DNA of 64,000 nt from JBJXHN01 sp046233135 (GTDB lineage Bacteria; Pseudomonadota; Alphaproteobacteria; Rhodospirillales; Rhodospirillaceae): positions 1-64,000 of the forward strand of contig JBJXHN010000003.1 in the NCBI GenBank assembly GCA_046233135.1, in the 5' to 3' direction. The notes under the pieces are model-generated. The model worked only from the letters and a program-made list of their open reading frames with translations. It had not been told where the DNA came from and did not search any database. Of this stretch, positions 7,688-16,784 are shown piece by piece. The translations under genes were made by a program, and so were the position numbers. Position 1 is the stretch's first letter, and every line of letters begins with the position of its first letter.

Positions 7688-9163
7688 TTATTGGGACCCG
7701 CCGCCAAGGCGGACCCCATAGCCCGCACCGCGCGGATCCACCGCCACGGAGCAGCTTTGCGGTTCCGGCGGCACCCCGTCGGGGCAGGAGGCGACATTGA
7801 TCCGCGCTGCCGCACTGGTGCGGCTGATGCCATCGGCCACCGCCATGTCGGCGCTGGACCGGGACGATGTCAGGACCCGGTCCACATCGACGTTGGGCTG
7901 GGACGACGTCAGGATCCTCGCCACTTCGGCGGTCAGCGCCGTGGCATCCGCGCCGGCCGCACCCACACCCAGGAAGAATTCATCCACGTTGGGGTTCACC
8001 ATCAACAGGGCAGTGATCGGGGTCCCCCCCGCAGCCCCCCGCGCCGCCGAGGCGGGCGGCAGCAGCAGGCCGAGATCGGGCAGCATGATGCCGGCGCCAT
8101 AGGCCCGCCCCATGGTCAGGGTGCACACCGCCGCGCTGCCGAAGCTATCGGCCGCCACCAAAGCCGTGCCCCCTGGGATGTTCTGCACCGCCACGTCACC
8201 GCTTTCCGGAAGCATCGCGGCATCTGCGCCGGCCAGCGGCACCCGATCCCCCGCCCCGTCCGCCGGCACTGCCGCGCCGGACATCCGCGCCAGGACCGAG
8301 CCGGCGGACAGCGGGCCGGGCGGCACATGGATTACTTCGTTCCCCCGCGCCATGGTCTGCGTTTCCACCCATTGCGGGCGATAGGCGCGCAGGTCCTCGA
8401 TGGTCAGCCCCAGACCCAGATGATTGGCGGCCACGACGATATCCCGCCCGAGGAGACCGTCGTAGAAATCACCGGCGCCCCGCTGCTGCACCCGGCCGAT
8501 CACCGACGCCAGACCCAGCTGGGTTACCCTGTCCCCCTCGTTCAGGCCCAAACGGTAGAGACTGGAGTTTTCCGCGCTTCCCATCGGCGTGGTCAGGGCA
8601 GCCGCATGCAGCGAAGGCGGCATGGCCGGCAGCCGCTGGGCCATGGCCCGGGACAGCGGGAAGCCCAGACGGGCCATGCGGGCGGATTCCGCCAGCAGGC
8701 TTTCCCAGCGCAGGGCGCCGTATTTGGCGTGCAGGGCGTACATGCCGCGCACGAAACCGGGAACGGCCACGGTCGGGTCGCTGGCCCGGCCGGGCAAGAA
8801 GTCCAGGGCCTCGGTCTTGCCCTGGTCCGGATCATGGACCACGCAGATGCCGCCGCCGCCCAGGCCGGCGCTGGACGGCAGGGTCACGGCGGCGCTGAAG
8901 GCCATGGCCACCATCGCATCCACCGCACTGCCGCCCGATGACAGCACGTCCCGGCCGACCAGCACCGAACGCGGCTCATCGCCCGCCACCACGCCGGCGA
9001 ATCCTTCCACATAGCCCAGGACTCCCGGGTCCTTCTTGTCCGCGCAACCGCCCAGCAGCAGCGAGGCACCCAGAGCGCCGCACAGCAGGACTCCCGCTGT
9101 CCGTTGACGCGCCCTCCCCCGGTCCTTAGCTTCTGTTGACTGTCGAAGGAGGGGTACCGCCAT
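7688..9163 (-). CDS. Gamma-glutamyltransferase-like lipoprotein, catalytic site doubtful
   Basis: 491 residues from ATG 9163. A lipoprotein signal ends in the lipobox LLGGC. The body resembles the GGT family: DVLSSGGSAVDAMVAMAF, then GLGGGGICVVHD, and LDFLPGRA where active enzymes have the FREKAP-like segment. Active enzymes have a TTH-S-V segment whose first Thr is the nucleophile after self-cleavage. Here the aligned stretch is GGTALVAADSFG, which puts Gly at that position when aligned on the following Asp. The protein may be an inactive homologue or use a shifted Thr. The start ATG shares the palindrome CATG with the start of the divergent gene at 9162, and no better in-frame ATG/GTG/TTG exists. 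Confidence 0.75.
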   Translation of the reverse strand: MAVPLLRQSTEAKDRGRARQRTAGVLLCGALGASLLLGGCADKKDPGVLGYVEGFAGVVAGDEPRSVLVGRDVLSSGGSAVDAMVAMAFSAAVTLPSSAGLGGGGICVVHDPDQGKTEALDFLPGRASDPTVAVPGFVRGMYALHAKYGALRWESLLAESARMARLGFPLSRAMAQRLPAMPPSLHAAALTTPMGSAENSSLYRLGLNEGDRVTQLGLASVIGRVQQRGAGDFYDGLLGRDIVVAANHLGLGLTIEDLRAYRPQWVETQTMARGNEVIHVPPGPLSAGSVLARMSGAAVPADGAGDRVPLAGADAAMLPESGDVAVQNIPGGTALVAADSFGSAAVCTLTMGRAYGAGIMLPDLGLLLPPASAARGAAGGTPITALLMVNPNVDEFFLGVGAAGADATALTAEVARILTSSQPNVDVDRVLTSSRSSADMAVADGISRTSAAARINVASCPDGVPPEPQSCSVAVDPRGAGYGVRLGGGSQ

Positions 9164-10523
9164 GGATCGCATGCGCCTGCTCGCTCTCTGGGTGGGAGTG
9201 ATCGTACATCTGGGAGTGTCGACGGGGGTCGCCAACGCGCGCGGCATGACCCTGATCCGGGATGCCGAGATCGAAAATACCATCGGTGCCCTGACCGCGC
9301 CACTGCTCCAGGCAGCCGGCATCGGAGAGGACGCGGTGACCATCCGCATCCTCGGCGACAACAGCCTGAACGCCTTCGCCACCACCGAGATGCGCATCTT
9401 CATCCACAGCGGCCTGATCATGCGCACCGAAGACGCCGGTGCCCTGGTCGGGGTGCTGGCCCACGAAACCGGCCACCTGGCTGGCGGTCACCTGCTGCGG
9501 CTGCGCGACCAGATCATGCAGGCCACGGTGACCTCGCTGCTGACCGCCCTGGCCGGGGCCGCCGCCGGGGTGGCATCGGGGCGGGGCGATGTGGCCGGCG
9601 CGGTTGCCCTGGGGGGACAGGAAATCGCCAAGCGCAACTTCCTGTCCTTCAGCCGCGCCCAGGAAAACGCCGCAGACGCCTTTGCCATGCGCATCCTGGA
9701 CGCCACCCATCAGTCGGCCAAGGGCCTGCTGGCCTTCATGCGCACCCTGGAAGACCAGGAACTGCTGTATTCCGACAGCCAGGATCCCTACGTCCGCACC
9801 CACCCCTTGACCCGCGACCGCATCAACGCCCTGGCCAACCACGTCGCCCAGTCCCCCTACTCCGACTCCCCCCTGCCGACCGCAGAACAGGCCGCCTGGC
9901 AGCGGTCGCGAGCCAAGCTGCTGGCCTTCCTGCAGCCGCCCATGGTCACCTTGCGTGCCTTCGCTCCCACCGACGACTCCGTGGCCGCCCGCTATGCCCG
10001 CTCCATCGCCTATTACCGGGGCAATGATGTGGACAAGGCGCTGCCCCTGCTCGACAGCCTGATCGCCGAATATCCGAACGACCCTTATTTCCATGAACTG
10101 AAGGGACAGATTCTTTTCGAGTTCCAGCGCCTGGACGAAGCCGTCGGCGCCTATCGCAAGGCCGTCGCGCTGGCCCCCACCGAACCGCTGATCCTGACCG
10201 CCCTGGGCCACGCCGAGGTCGAAGCCGGCCGGCCCGACCTGCTGGAAGCCGCCAAGACCACCCTGACCGCCGCCGTCCGTCTGGAGCCGGAAAACCATTT
10301 CGCCTGGCGCTACCTGGCCACCGCCTATGGCCGCACCGGCGAGGAAGGCATGGCCGCCTATGCCCTGGCGGAAATGGCCCTGCTGGAAGGCAAGCCCGGC
10401 GAGGCCCTGGCCTTTGCCAAGCGTGCCGAAGGCCAGATCACGAAATCCCAGCCCGCCTGGCTGCGGGTGCAGGACCTGGTGGCGGAAGCCCAACGCCAGA
10501 AGGACCGTAAAGACAAGGAATAG
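9162..10523 (+). CDS. Periplasmic M48 metalloprotease with TPR region, BepA-like
   Basis: 453 residues; GGAGGGG lies eight bases before the ATG. An N-terminal signal peptide ends near VANA. The zinc motif is HETGH (His101, Glu102, His105), followed by hydrophobic segments and a C-terminal half of TPR-type helices (AYYRGNDVDKALPLLDSLIAE, FHELKGQILFEFQRLDEAVGA). BepA (YfgC) of E. coli has this order and takes part in outer-membrane protein quality control. The length is close to that family. Confidence 0.88.
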   Translation: MDRMRLLALWVGVIVHLGVSTGVANARGMTLIRDAEIENTIGALTAPLLQAAGIGEDAVTIRILGDNSLNAFATTEMRIFIHSGLIMRTEDAGALVGVLAHETGHLAGGHLLRLRDQIMQATVTSLLTALAGAAAGVASGRGDVAGAVALGGQEIAKRNFLSFSRAQENAADAFAMRILDATHQSAKGLLAFMRTLEDQELLYSDSQDPYVRTHPLTRDRINALANHVAQSPYSDSPLPTAEQAAWQRSRAKLLAFLQPPMVTLRAFAPTDDSVAARYARSIAYYRGNDVDKALPLLDSLIAEYPNDPYFHELKGQILFEFQRLDEAVGAYRKAVALAPTEPLILTALGHAEVEAGRPDLLEAAKTTLTAAVRLEPENHFAWRYLATAYGRTGEEGMAAYALAEMALLEGKPGEALAFAKRAEGQITKSQPAWLRVQDLVAEAQRQKDRKDKE

Positions 10524-10644
10524 GCACAAGTCCTGTTCCGGACGAAGCCTTGCGTCTTTCCTCTCCGATCAGGGACAGTATGGTGCCCGGGCTACCCAGT
10601 CGGCTTCATAACCTCGTCTCTCATCACCGAACGGAGGGGATCGC

Positions 10645-11022
10645 ATGCCCGCCGCCATCGCCGCGTTGTTCGTCTGCCAGCTTTTGGGAGAGCTGGCGGT
10701 GCGCCTTGTGGATCTGCCGGTCCCCGGCCCCGTGGTCGGGCTGGTGCTGCTGCTGATCTGGATCGCCCGGGGGGTGATGGTGCCCAGGGAAATGTCGGGC
10801 ACCGCCCACGGTCTGCTGGCCCATTTGTCGCTTCTGTTCGTGCCGGCGGGCAGCGGCATCATCCTGCACCTGGATACCATCAGCCGCGACGGCCTGGCCA
10901 TCGGCGCCGCCCTGGTGGGCAGCACCCTGCTCGCCCTGGCCGCCACCGCGTTCACCTTCCACCTGATCGCCCGCCGCATGGGCATCGAAGGCAGCCACGG
11001 CGAGGAAGGAAGCGAGCGATGA
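10645..11022 (+). CDS. lrgA: LrgA/CidA-family membrane protein
   Basis: 125 residues; GGAGGGG just before the ATG. Four hydrophobic segments, with the family pattern LAVRLVDLPVPGPVVGLVLLL near the N-terminus and LSLLFVPAGSGII in the middle. LrgA/CidA proteins are holin-like and are linked to control of murein hydrolase activity and to carbon overflow. The gene overlaps lrgB by four bases, so the two are translated together. Confidence 0.9.
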   Translation: MPAAIAALFVCQLLGELAVRLVDLPVPGPVVGLVLLLIWIARGVMVPREMSGTAHGLLAHLSLLFVPAGSGIILHLDTISRDGLAIGAALVGSTLLALAATAFTFHLIARRMGIEGSHGEEGSER

Positions 11023-11735
11023 CCGCCCCCGTCTCGGACCTTTGGGTCTACCTGAACACCTCGCCGCTGTTCTGGCTGACCACCACCCTGCTCGCCTATC
11101 TCGCCGGCCATGCCCTGCATCTGCGCTCCGGACGCAATCCGCTGGTCAATCCCGTGGCCATTGCCGTGGCTCTGATCCTCGCCCTGCTGGGCGGCACCGG
11201 CACCGCCTACGACACCTATTTCGAAGGCGCCCAGTTCGTGCATTTCCTGCTGGGGCCGGCCACCGTCGCCCTGGCCGTGCCGCTTTACGAAAACCTGGGC
11301 CGGGTGCGCCGGGCGCTGCTGCCCATGTGCATCGCCCTGGTGGTGGGATCGATGGTTGCGGCCGGCTCGGCCTACGGGATCGCCACCCTGCTGGGGGCCG
11401 ATCCCCAAGTGATCATGTCGCTGGTCCCCAAGTCCGCCACCACCCCCATCGCCATGGGCCTGAGCGAGCGCCTGGGCGGAATTCCCCAGCTGACGGCCGT
11501 GCTGGTCATCCTGACAGGGATCATCGGCGCGGTGGTCGTCACGCCGCTGATGGATATCCTGAAGATCCGCGATTACCAGGCGCGAGGCTTCGCCGCCGGC
11601 GTGGCCGCCCACGGCATCGGGACCGCCCGCGCCTTCCAGGTCAACAAGACCGCCGGGGCCTTCGCCGGCATCGGCATGGGTCTGAACGGCCTGATGACCG
11701 CCCTGGTGGTCGCCCTGTTGACCCTTGTGCTTTGA
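11019..11735 (+). CDS. lrgB: LrgB-family membrane protein
   Basis: 238 residues with six to seven hydrophobic segments. Typical LrgB stretches are LGPATVALAVPLYENL, SLVPKSATTPIAMGLSE and GIGTARAFQVNKTAGAFAGIGMGLNG. It is the usual partner of LrgA and overlaps it at ATGA. LrgB homologues in plants and bacteria are linked to glycolate or pyruvate export, so a metabolite-transport role is also possible. Confidence 0.92.
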   Translation: MTAPVSDLWVYLNTSPLFWLTTTLLAYLAGHALHLRSGRNPLVNPVAIAVALILALLGGTGTAYDTYFEGAQFVHFLLGPATVALAVPLYENLGRVRRALLPMCIALVVGSMVAAGSAYGIATLLGADPQVIMSLVPKSATTPIAMGLSERLGGIPQLTAVLVILTGIIGAVVVTPLMDILKIRDYQARGFAAGVAAHGIGTARAFQVNKTAGAFAGIGMGLNGLMTALVVALLTLVL

Positions 11736-11956
11736 GGCACGGCCCCTGCCCGACTCCCGCTCCCGCTCCCGGCGATGGCAGACACGGCCCGCCACGGCGA
11801 TCTGCGGGCGTCCTCACGCAGCTGTGTTCGAAAGCATGCCCGGAAGCCTTGCGTCAGGCCCCGGCCTCGCGCACACTCCGCCCGACGACCGAGGTCCGGG
11901 CCAGGCTTCGTATCCCACGACCGGCCCGGCCCCCCATTTCACGAGGACCCACTCCC

Positions 11957-12730
11957 ATGCGCCTGTCCGCTTCCTTCGCCCGCGCCGTCCGTCCCCTGGC
12001 GCTCGGTGCCGCGCTGCTGGCCGCCGGCACCGCTTCCCCGGCCCTCGCCGCGGGCGATGGTGCCCTGACCAATGCGCAGACCGAGGCCGTCAAGGCGCTG
12101 ATCCGCGAAACCCTGCTCAACGACCCGGAGATCCTGCGTGATGCCATCAACGCCCTGCGCGCCCATGACGAGCGCCAGGAAAAGGAACGCGCCAGCCAGA
12201 TGATCACCGAGCTGGGCGACCTGCTGAAAGCCCCGGAAGGCTTGCCAGCCCTGGGCAACCCCGATGGTGACGTGACCGTGGTCGAGTTCTCCGACTACAA
12301 CTGCGGCTACTGCAAGCGGGTCTTCCCGGTGCTGTGGGACAAGGTGAATGCGGACGGCAACATCAAGCTGTACGTGATGGAATATCCGATCCTGGGCGAC
12401 AGTTCGGTCTATGCCGCCCGTGCTGCCCTGGCCGCCCCCCAGGACAAGTATGAAGACTTCCATCGCGCCCTGATGGACCACAAGGGCAAGCTGGATGAAG
12501 ACGTGGTGATGTCCATCGCCAAGGATCAGGACATCGACACCGACGCCCTGACCACCGCCATGAAAGATCCGCAGGTGGACGCCAAGATCGCCCGATCCTT
12601 CCAGATCGCTCAGGCCCTGGGCATCACTGGCACCCCGGCCTTCATCATCGGCGACACCCTGGTGCCCGGCGCCATGCCCGCCGAAAGCCTCGACGCCCTG
12701 GTGAAGCAGGCCCGCGAATCCGGCAAGTAG
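11957..12730 (+). CDS. DsbA-family thiol:disulfide protein, periplasmic
   Basis: 257 residues. A Sec signal peptide ends near PALAA. An N-terminal helical stretch (about 35-80) is followed by a thioredoxin fold with CGYC in FSDYNCGYCKRVFPVL and a cis-proline loop ITGTPAFIIGD. The arrangement matches the DsbA/Com1-like group that oxidises or isomerises disulfides in the envelope. The 221 bases before the start show no gene. Confidence 0.9.
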   Translation: MRLSASFARAVRPLALGAALLAAGTASPALAAGDGALTNAQTEAVKALIRETLLNDPEILRDAINALRAHDERQEKERASQMITELGDLLKAPEGLPALGNPDGDVTVVEFSDYNCGYCKRVFPVLWDKVNADGNIKLYVMEYPILGDSSVYAARAALAAPQDKYEDFHRALMDHKGKLDEDVVMSIAKDQDIDTDALTTAMKDPQVDAKIARSFQIAQALGITGTPAFIIGDTLVPGAMPAESLDALVKQARESGK

Positions 12731-12762
12731 CACGTCCCACGTTCTTGTCTTTCCATAGAGGA

Positions 12763-12799
12763 AACGGGCGGCCGTCCTGCGACGCGCCGCCCGTTGCTT
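12763..12799. terminator. Terminator hairpin between convergent genes
   Basis: AACGGGCGGC (12763-12772) pairs exactly with GCCGCCCGTT (12786-12795), followed by GCTTTC. It lies between the dsbA-like gene and the convergent quinone reductase gene. Confidence 0.7.
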
Positions 12800-12814
12800 T
12801 CTCAGACCGGTCTA

Positions 12815-13693
12815 TCAGGCGGCCTGTGCCGGCACGACGGCCGCCACGGCCTCGGACAGCGGCGTGGTGGGACGGCCGATCAGCGCCGACAGCTGCCGGC
12901 CGTCATCGAACAACGCCCCCTGCGCGGCATCCACGTCCCAGCTCGCGATCCCCTTGGCGAAAACATCCGGCAACCCCAGCCCGGCCAGAGCCGCCGCGTA
13001 GTCCGCTTCAGGCAGGTTGGTATAGGGAATGGTCCGGCCGCTGCGGCGGGAGACCTCGGCCGCCAGGTCGGCCAGGGTATAGGCCGTGTCCCCGGCCAGT
13101 TCGTACGTCTTGCCCGCGTGGCCGTCGGTGGTCAGGACCACGGCGGCGGCCTCGGCATAGTCCGCCCGGGTCGCGGCGGCAATCCGACCCTCGCCGGCGC
13201 TGCCGATCACGGTTCCGGCAGCCAGCGCCCCGGCCAGCCCGGCCGTATGGTTTTCCGTGTACCAGCCATTGCGCAGCACCACCGCCGGCAGGCCAGAGGC
13301 CGCCAGAGCCGCCTCCGTCTCCCGATGCTCGCCGGCCAGGCTGAGGGGAGAGCGATCGGCATGAAGCAGGCTGGTATAGGCCACCAGCCCGACCCCGGCC
13401 GCCTTGGCCGCTTGGATCACCGCCAGATGCTGGGGGGTACGCTGGCCGATCTCGTTGGACGAAATCAGCAGCAGCCGGTCCACGCCCTCCAGGGCCGGCC
13501 CCAGGGTTTCCGGCCGGCTGTAATCCGCTTCGCGGACCGGCACCCCAAGATCGGTGGCCTTGGCGGGATCCCGGGCCAGGGCGATCACCGCCGTGGCGCC
13601 CCGCCGCTGCAAGGCCTGGAGAACAAGGCGGCCAAGCTGGCCGGTGGCGCCGGTGACGGCAATGGTGCCGGAAAAGGTCTGTTCGGTGGCCAT
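12815..13693 (-). CDS. NAD(P)-binding quinone oxidoreductase, QorB/YtfG-like
   Basis: 292 residues from ATG 13693 with AGGAAGGAG upstream. NmrA/SDR-type Rossmann fold: TIAVTGATGQLGRLV near the N-terminus, then RDPAKATDLG, LLLISSNEIGQR and YTSLLHAD. E. coli QorB (YtfG, 286 residues) has these features and is encoded next to an HxlR regulator, as here. It probably reduces quinones or related electrophiles with NAD(P)H. Regulation by the divergent HxlR gene is likely. Confidence 0.85.
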   Translation of the reverse strand: MATEQTFSGTIAVTGATGQLGRLVLQALQRRGATAVIALARDPAKATDLGVPVREADYSRPETLGPALEGVDRLLLISSNEIGQRTPQHLAVIQAAKAAGVGLVAYTSLLHADRSPLSLAGEHRETEAALAASGLPAVVLRNGWYTENHTAGLAGALAAGTVIGSAGEGRIAAATRADYAEAAAVVLTTDGHAGKTYELAGDTAYTLADLAAEVSRRSGRTIPYTNLPEADYAAALAGLGLPDVFAKGIASWDVDAAQGALFDDGRQLSALIGRPTTPLSEAVAAVVPAQAA

Positions 13694-13791
13694 GGGGGAA
13701 TGCTCCTTCCTGTGTTGCCATGTTCGAGGTCCCCACCGTAAAATAGGACACGAACTTTTCGGAAGTACGCACAGAAAGGTTAGTGTCACCC

Positions 13792-14223
13792 ATGAGCGAT
13801 CCCCCCGTCTCCCTCTCCCAGCGCTTGGGGCGAGGTGACCTAATGGCGGCGGCCTGTCCGTCGCGCTCGGTTCTGAAGCATGTGACCAGCCGCTGGGGTG
13901 TGCTGGTGCTGATCGCCCTGGAAGGCCGCACCCGCCGGTTCAGTGACCTGCGCCGGGCCATCGGCGGGGTCAGCGAACGCATGCTGGCCCAGACCCTGCA
14001 ATGGCTGGAAAGCGATGGCCTGGTGTCCCGCAAGGCGTTCGACGTGGTGCCGCCCCATGTGGAATACAGCCTGACGCCCCTGGGGGTGGAGGCGGCAGAA
14101 CGGGTGCGCCTGCTGGCCGACTGGATCGAGGTCAACATGCCCCGAATCGCCGACGCCCAAGACCGCCACCGGGCCGCCGCAGACGCCGCCGCAGAGGATC
14201 GGCTCGCCGGCTTCCCGGCCTGA
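13792..14223 (+). CDS. HxlR-family transcriptional regulator, YtfH-like
   Basis: 143 residues from ATG 13792; an in-frame GTG at 13783 is possible. Winged-helix HxlR pattern: CPSRSVLKHVTSRWGVLVLIAL, RRFSDLRRAIGGVSERMLAQTL, then PPHVEYSLTPLG. Cys22 sits where redox- or quinone-sensing HxlR proteins carry their reactive cysteine. It is divergent from the quinone oxidoreductase across about 100 bases, which would hold the operator. Confidence 0.9.
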   Translation: MSDPPVSLSQRLGRGDLMAAACPSRSVLKHVTSRWGVLVLIALEGRTRRFSDLRRAIGGVSERMLAQTLQWLESDGLVSRKAFDVVPPHVEYSLTPLGVEAAERVRLLADWIEVNMPRIADAQDRHRAAADAAAEDRLAGFPA

Positions 14224-14348
14224 CCCTTAGCGCTTGCGGTCCTCGCGGGAAGCTGCTGTGCTGCCCGCATACCCGGAAACCGCGACAGGGGACGGAACTC
14301 CGTCGGGGTCCGGGGGTTGTGTTTTCGGAAACAGAAGGAGTCCGGACG

Positions 14349-15137
14349 GTGTTCAAACGCATGCGCGGCCGCGGAGCGGCCCTCGCCCTGGTCGCCGGCC
14401 TGGTGGCCGCCTGTTCGCAAAATCCGGTAACGGGGCGGGACCAGTTGATCCTGATCAGCGAAGAGCAGGCCACAACCATGGGTGCCCAGGCCTATCAGGA
14501 GATCAAGCAGGAAGGCAAGGTCCTGCCCCAGAACAGCGAGTATACCCAGCGCATCCGCCGCATCACCGACCGGCTGATCGCCAATAACGACTTGCCGAAC
14601 TATCAGTGGGAAGTGAACACCCTTCAGGACGATACCCCCAATGCCTTCGCCCTGCCCGGCGGCAAGATCGGCGTCAACACCGGGCTGACCAAGGCCGCCG
14701 TGAATGATGCCCAGATCGCCGCCGTCATCGGCCACGAGATCGCCCACGCCGTCTCCCGCCACGGCGCCGAACGGGTCTCCCAGCAGACCGCCATGAACAC
14801 GGCGCTGAACGTGGGGGTCGCGCTGGCCGGCGGCGGCGCGGGTGCCCAGACAGCCGGACAGCTGTTGGCCCAGGCCGCGACACTGGGCGTCATCCTGCCC
14901 TATAGCCGCACGCAGGAGTCCGAGGCCGACGAGATCGGCCTGTATTACATGGCCCGCGCCGGCTACGACCCCGCCGAGGCGGTGGAACTGTGGAAGAACA
15001 TGAAGGCCATGGCCAGCGGAGCACCGCCGGAGTTCCTGTCCACCCACCCCGATCCGAACAACCGCATCGCCCGGCTTCAGGAACTGCAGCCGAAAGCGCA
15101 GGAGATTTACCGCCAGTCGGAATACGCCCCGAAATAG
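14349..15137 (+). CDS. M48-family metalloprotease lipoprotein, LoiP/Oma1-like
   Basis: 262 residues from GTG 14349 with GAAGGAG eight bases upstream. The lipobox LVAAC gives a lipoprotein. The zinc motif is HEIAH (His129, Glu130, His133), and the third ligand region reads SRTQESEADEIGL. FALPGGKIGVNTGL is typical of the family. LoiP/YcaL-type proteases cut misfolded outer-membrane proteins at the inner face of the outer membrane. It is the second of three M48 proteins in the window. Confidence 0.92.
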   Translation: MFKRMRGRGAALALVAGLVAACSQNPVTGRDQLILISEEQATTMGAQAYQEIKQEGKVLPQNSEYTQRIRRITDRLIANNDLPNYQWEVNTLQDDTPNAFALPGGKIGVNTGLTKAAVNDAQIAAVIGHEIAHAVSRHGAERVSQQTAMNTALNVGVALAGGGAGAQTAGQLLAQAATLGVILPYSRTQESEADEIGLYYMARAGYDPAEAVELWKNMKAMASGAPPEFLSTHPDPNNRIARLQELQPKAQEIYRQSEYAPK

Positions 15138-15173
15138 CGCCCGACCACCCTACAAGGCATTACCCTTTCGTTA

Positions 15174-16535
15174 TCACCCCCTGGCAGCCTGTTCGATCAC
15201 GCCGCAGATATCGCCGACGACGGCGCCCACCAGGGCGTCGTCTTCGCCTTCGGCCATGACACGGATCAGCGGTTCGGTACCGGACTTGCGGATCAGGATC
15301 CGCCCCGAACCGGCCAGCCGGCCTTCGCCGTCGGCCACCGCTTCGGTCACCGAGCGGCTGGCAAGGATCGTTTTGGGGTCATGGCCGGCCACGCGCACGT
15401 TCCGCAGCAGCTGGGGCAGCGGCTCGAACACGTGCAGCACCTCGCTGGCCGGCCGTTCCTCGGCGACCAGGGCGGCGAGCACCTGCAGCGCCGCCATCAG
15501 GCCGTCGCCGGTGGTGGCATGGTCGGTCATGACGATATGGCCGGACTGCTCCCCCCCCAGATTGAAGCCCTCGGCGCGCATGCGCTCCACCACATAGCGG
15601 TCGCCCACCGCCGTGCGGGCCAGGGTCAGCCCTTCGCCGACCAGGAAGCGTTCCATGCCCAGGTTGGACATCACCGTGGCGACCACGCCGCCCCCCTGCA
15701 GCAGGCCGGCCCGGTGCCAGTCGCGTCCCATCAAAGCCAGCAGCTGATCACCGTCCACCAGCTCGCCACGCTCGTTGCACATCACCACCCGGTCGGCATC
15801 GCCATCCAGGGCGATCCCCAGATGGGCGCCTTCCCGGACGACGGCAGCGCGCATTTCCTCGGTATGCAGGGACCCGCAAGCCTCGTTGATATTGCGCCCG
15901 TTGGGCTGGGTGCCGAGCGGAATGATCTCCGCCCCCAGTTCCCACAGCACGGACGGCGCCACCTTGTAGGCCGCCCCGTTGGCGCAATCGAGGACGATCT
16001 TCAGCCCATCAAGCCGGCGCCCCCGGGGGAAGGTATTCTTCACCACCTCCACATACCGGCCGGCGCTGTCGTCCAGCCGCCGGGCGCGCCCCAGGTCGCC
16101 GGGATCGGCCCTGTGGTCTTCCAGACCGTTGGCCATCAGGGCTTCGATCGCCGCTTCGTCAGAGTCGGACAGCTTGAAGCCGTCGGGACCGAATAGCTTG
16201 ATTCCATTATCCTGATAGGGGTTATGGCTGGCCGAGATCATCACGCCGAGATCGGCGCGCAGGGATCGGGTCAGCACCGCCACGGCCGGAGTCGGCAACG
16301 GCCCAAGCAGCACGACGTCCATTCCCATGCTGATAAAACCCGCCGTAAGCGCAGGCTCCAGAAGATATCCCGATAAACGAGTGTCTTTTCCGATCACCAC
16401 GGTATGACGATGATCCCCCCGACGGAAGTGCGCGCCCGCAGCCATTCCGATACGCAAGACCGTTTCAGCGGTCATCGGCTCCGTATTGGCCAGGCCGCGT
16501 ACGCCGTCAGTCCCGAAAAATGCTCTTGCCGCCAT
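15174..16535 (-). CDS. glmM: Phosphoglucosamine mutase
   Basis: 453 residues. FFGTDGVRG opens the protein, and the phosphoserine loop ISASHNPYQDNG puts the active serine at residue 103. Metal-binding DGDADR and the C-terminal RKSGTEPLIRVM phosphate-binding loop are present. It converts glucosamine-6-phosphate to glucosamine-1-phosphate for UDP-GlcNAc. In many Rhodospirillales glmM follows folP directly; here about 10 kb lies between them. Confidence 0.97.
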   Translation of the reverse strand: MAARAFFGTDGVRGLANTEPMTAETVLRIGMAAGAHFRRGDHRHTVVIGKDTRLSGYLLEPALTAGFISMGMDVVLLGPLPTPAVAVLTRSLRADLGVMISASHNPYQDNGIKLFGPDGFKLSDSDEAAIEALMANGLEDHRADPGDLGRARRLDDSAGRYVEVVKNTFPRGRRLDGLKIVLDCANGAAYKVAPSVLWELGAEIIPLGTQPNGRNINEACGSLHTEEMRAAVVREGAHLGIALDGDADRVVMCNERGELVDGDQLLALMGRDWHRAGLLQGGGVVATVMSNLGMERFLVGEGLTLARTAVGDRYVVERMRAEGFNLGGEQSGHIVMTDHATTGDGLMAALQVLAALVAEERPASEVLHVFEPLPQLLRNVRVAGHDPKTILASRSVTEAVADGEGRLAGSGRILIRKSGTEPLIRVMAEGEDDALVGAVVGDICGVIEQAARG

Positions 16536-16587
16536 GATTCTTGCTCGATCCCGCGCTTATTACCGTCCGAAAGGCCTGTTTGACCCC

Positions 16588-16613
16588 CGACGAAGGGTCT
16601 AGACCCTTCGTCG
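16588..16613. repeat. Perfect 26-bp palindrome
   Basis: Each half (13 bases, reading CGACGAAGGGTCT from the left) is the exact complement of the other, centred on TCTAGA. It lies in the divergent region between glmM and a chemoreceptor gene. It could form a hairpin, be an operator, or be a dispersed REP-type element. No T-run follows. Confidence 0.85.
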
Positions 16614-16622
16614 CGTCCGAGC

Positions 16623-16638
16623 AAGGGGGTTCCCCCTT
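16623..16638. repeat. Short GC hairpin next to the palindrome
   Basis: AAGGGGG (16623-16629) pairs with CCCCCTT (16632-16638) around TT. It lies 10 bases after the 26-bp palindrome, and the two may form one repeat element. The remaining bases up to 16784 hold the chemoreceptor's upstream region; no clear promoter was recognised. Confidence 0.6.
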
Positions 16639-16784
16639 AAAGCCATACAGATTGCGTGGTTAAAAAACAGAAACCAATTCCACCACGAACGTGCAATCAT
16701 GCGGACCGTGGTGACGTCGAGAAGCGGCCGATCCGCCCATAGGTTCAAAAGAAGACAGCGACAAGAAGCATCGGGGAAACGGCC

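Noticed and set aside
7535..8941. 468-codon plus-strand frame
   Set aside because: Antisense shadow of the GGT-like gene in GC-rich DNA, rich in His/Arg/Gly with no domain.
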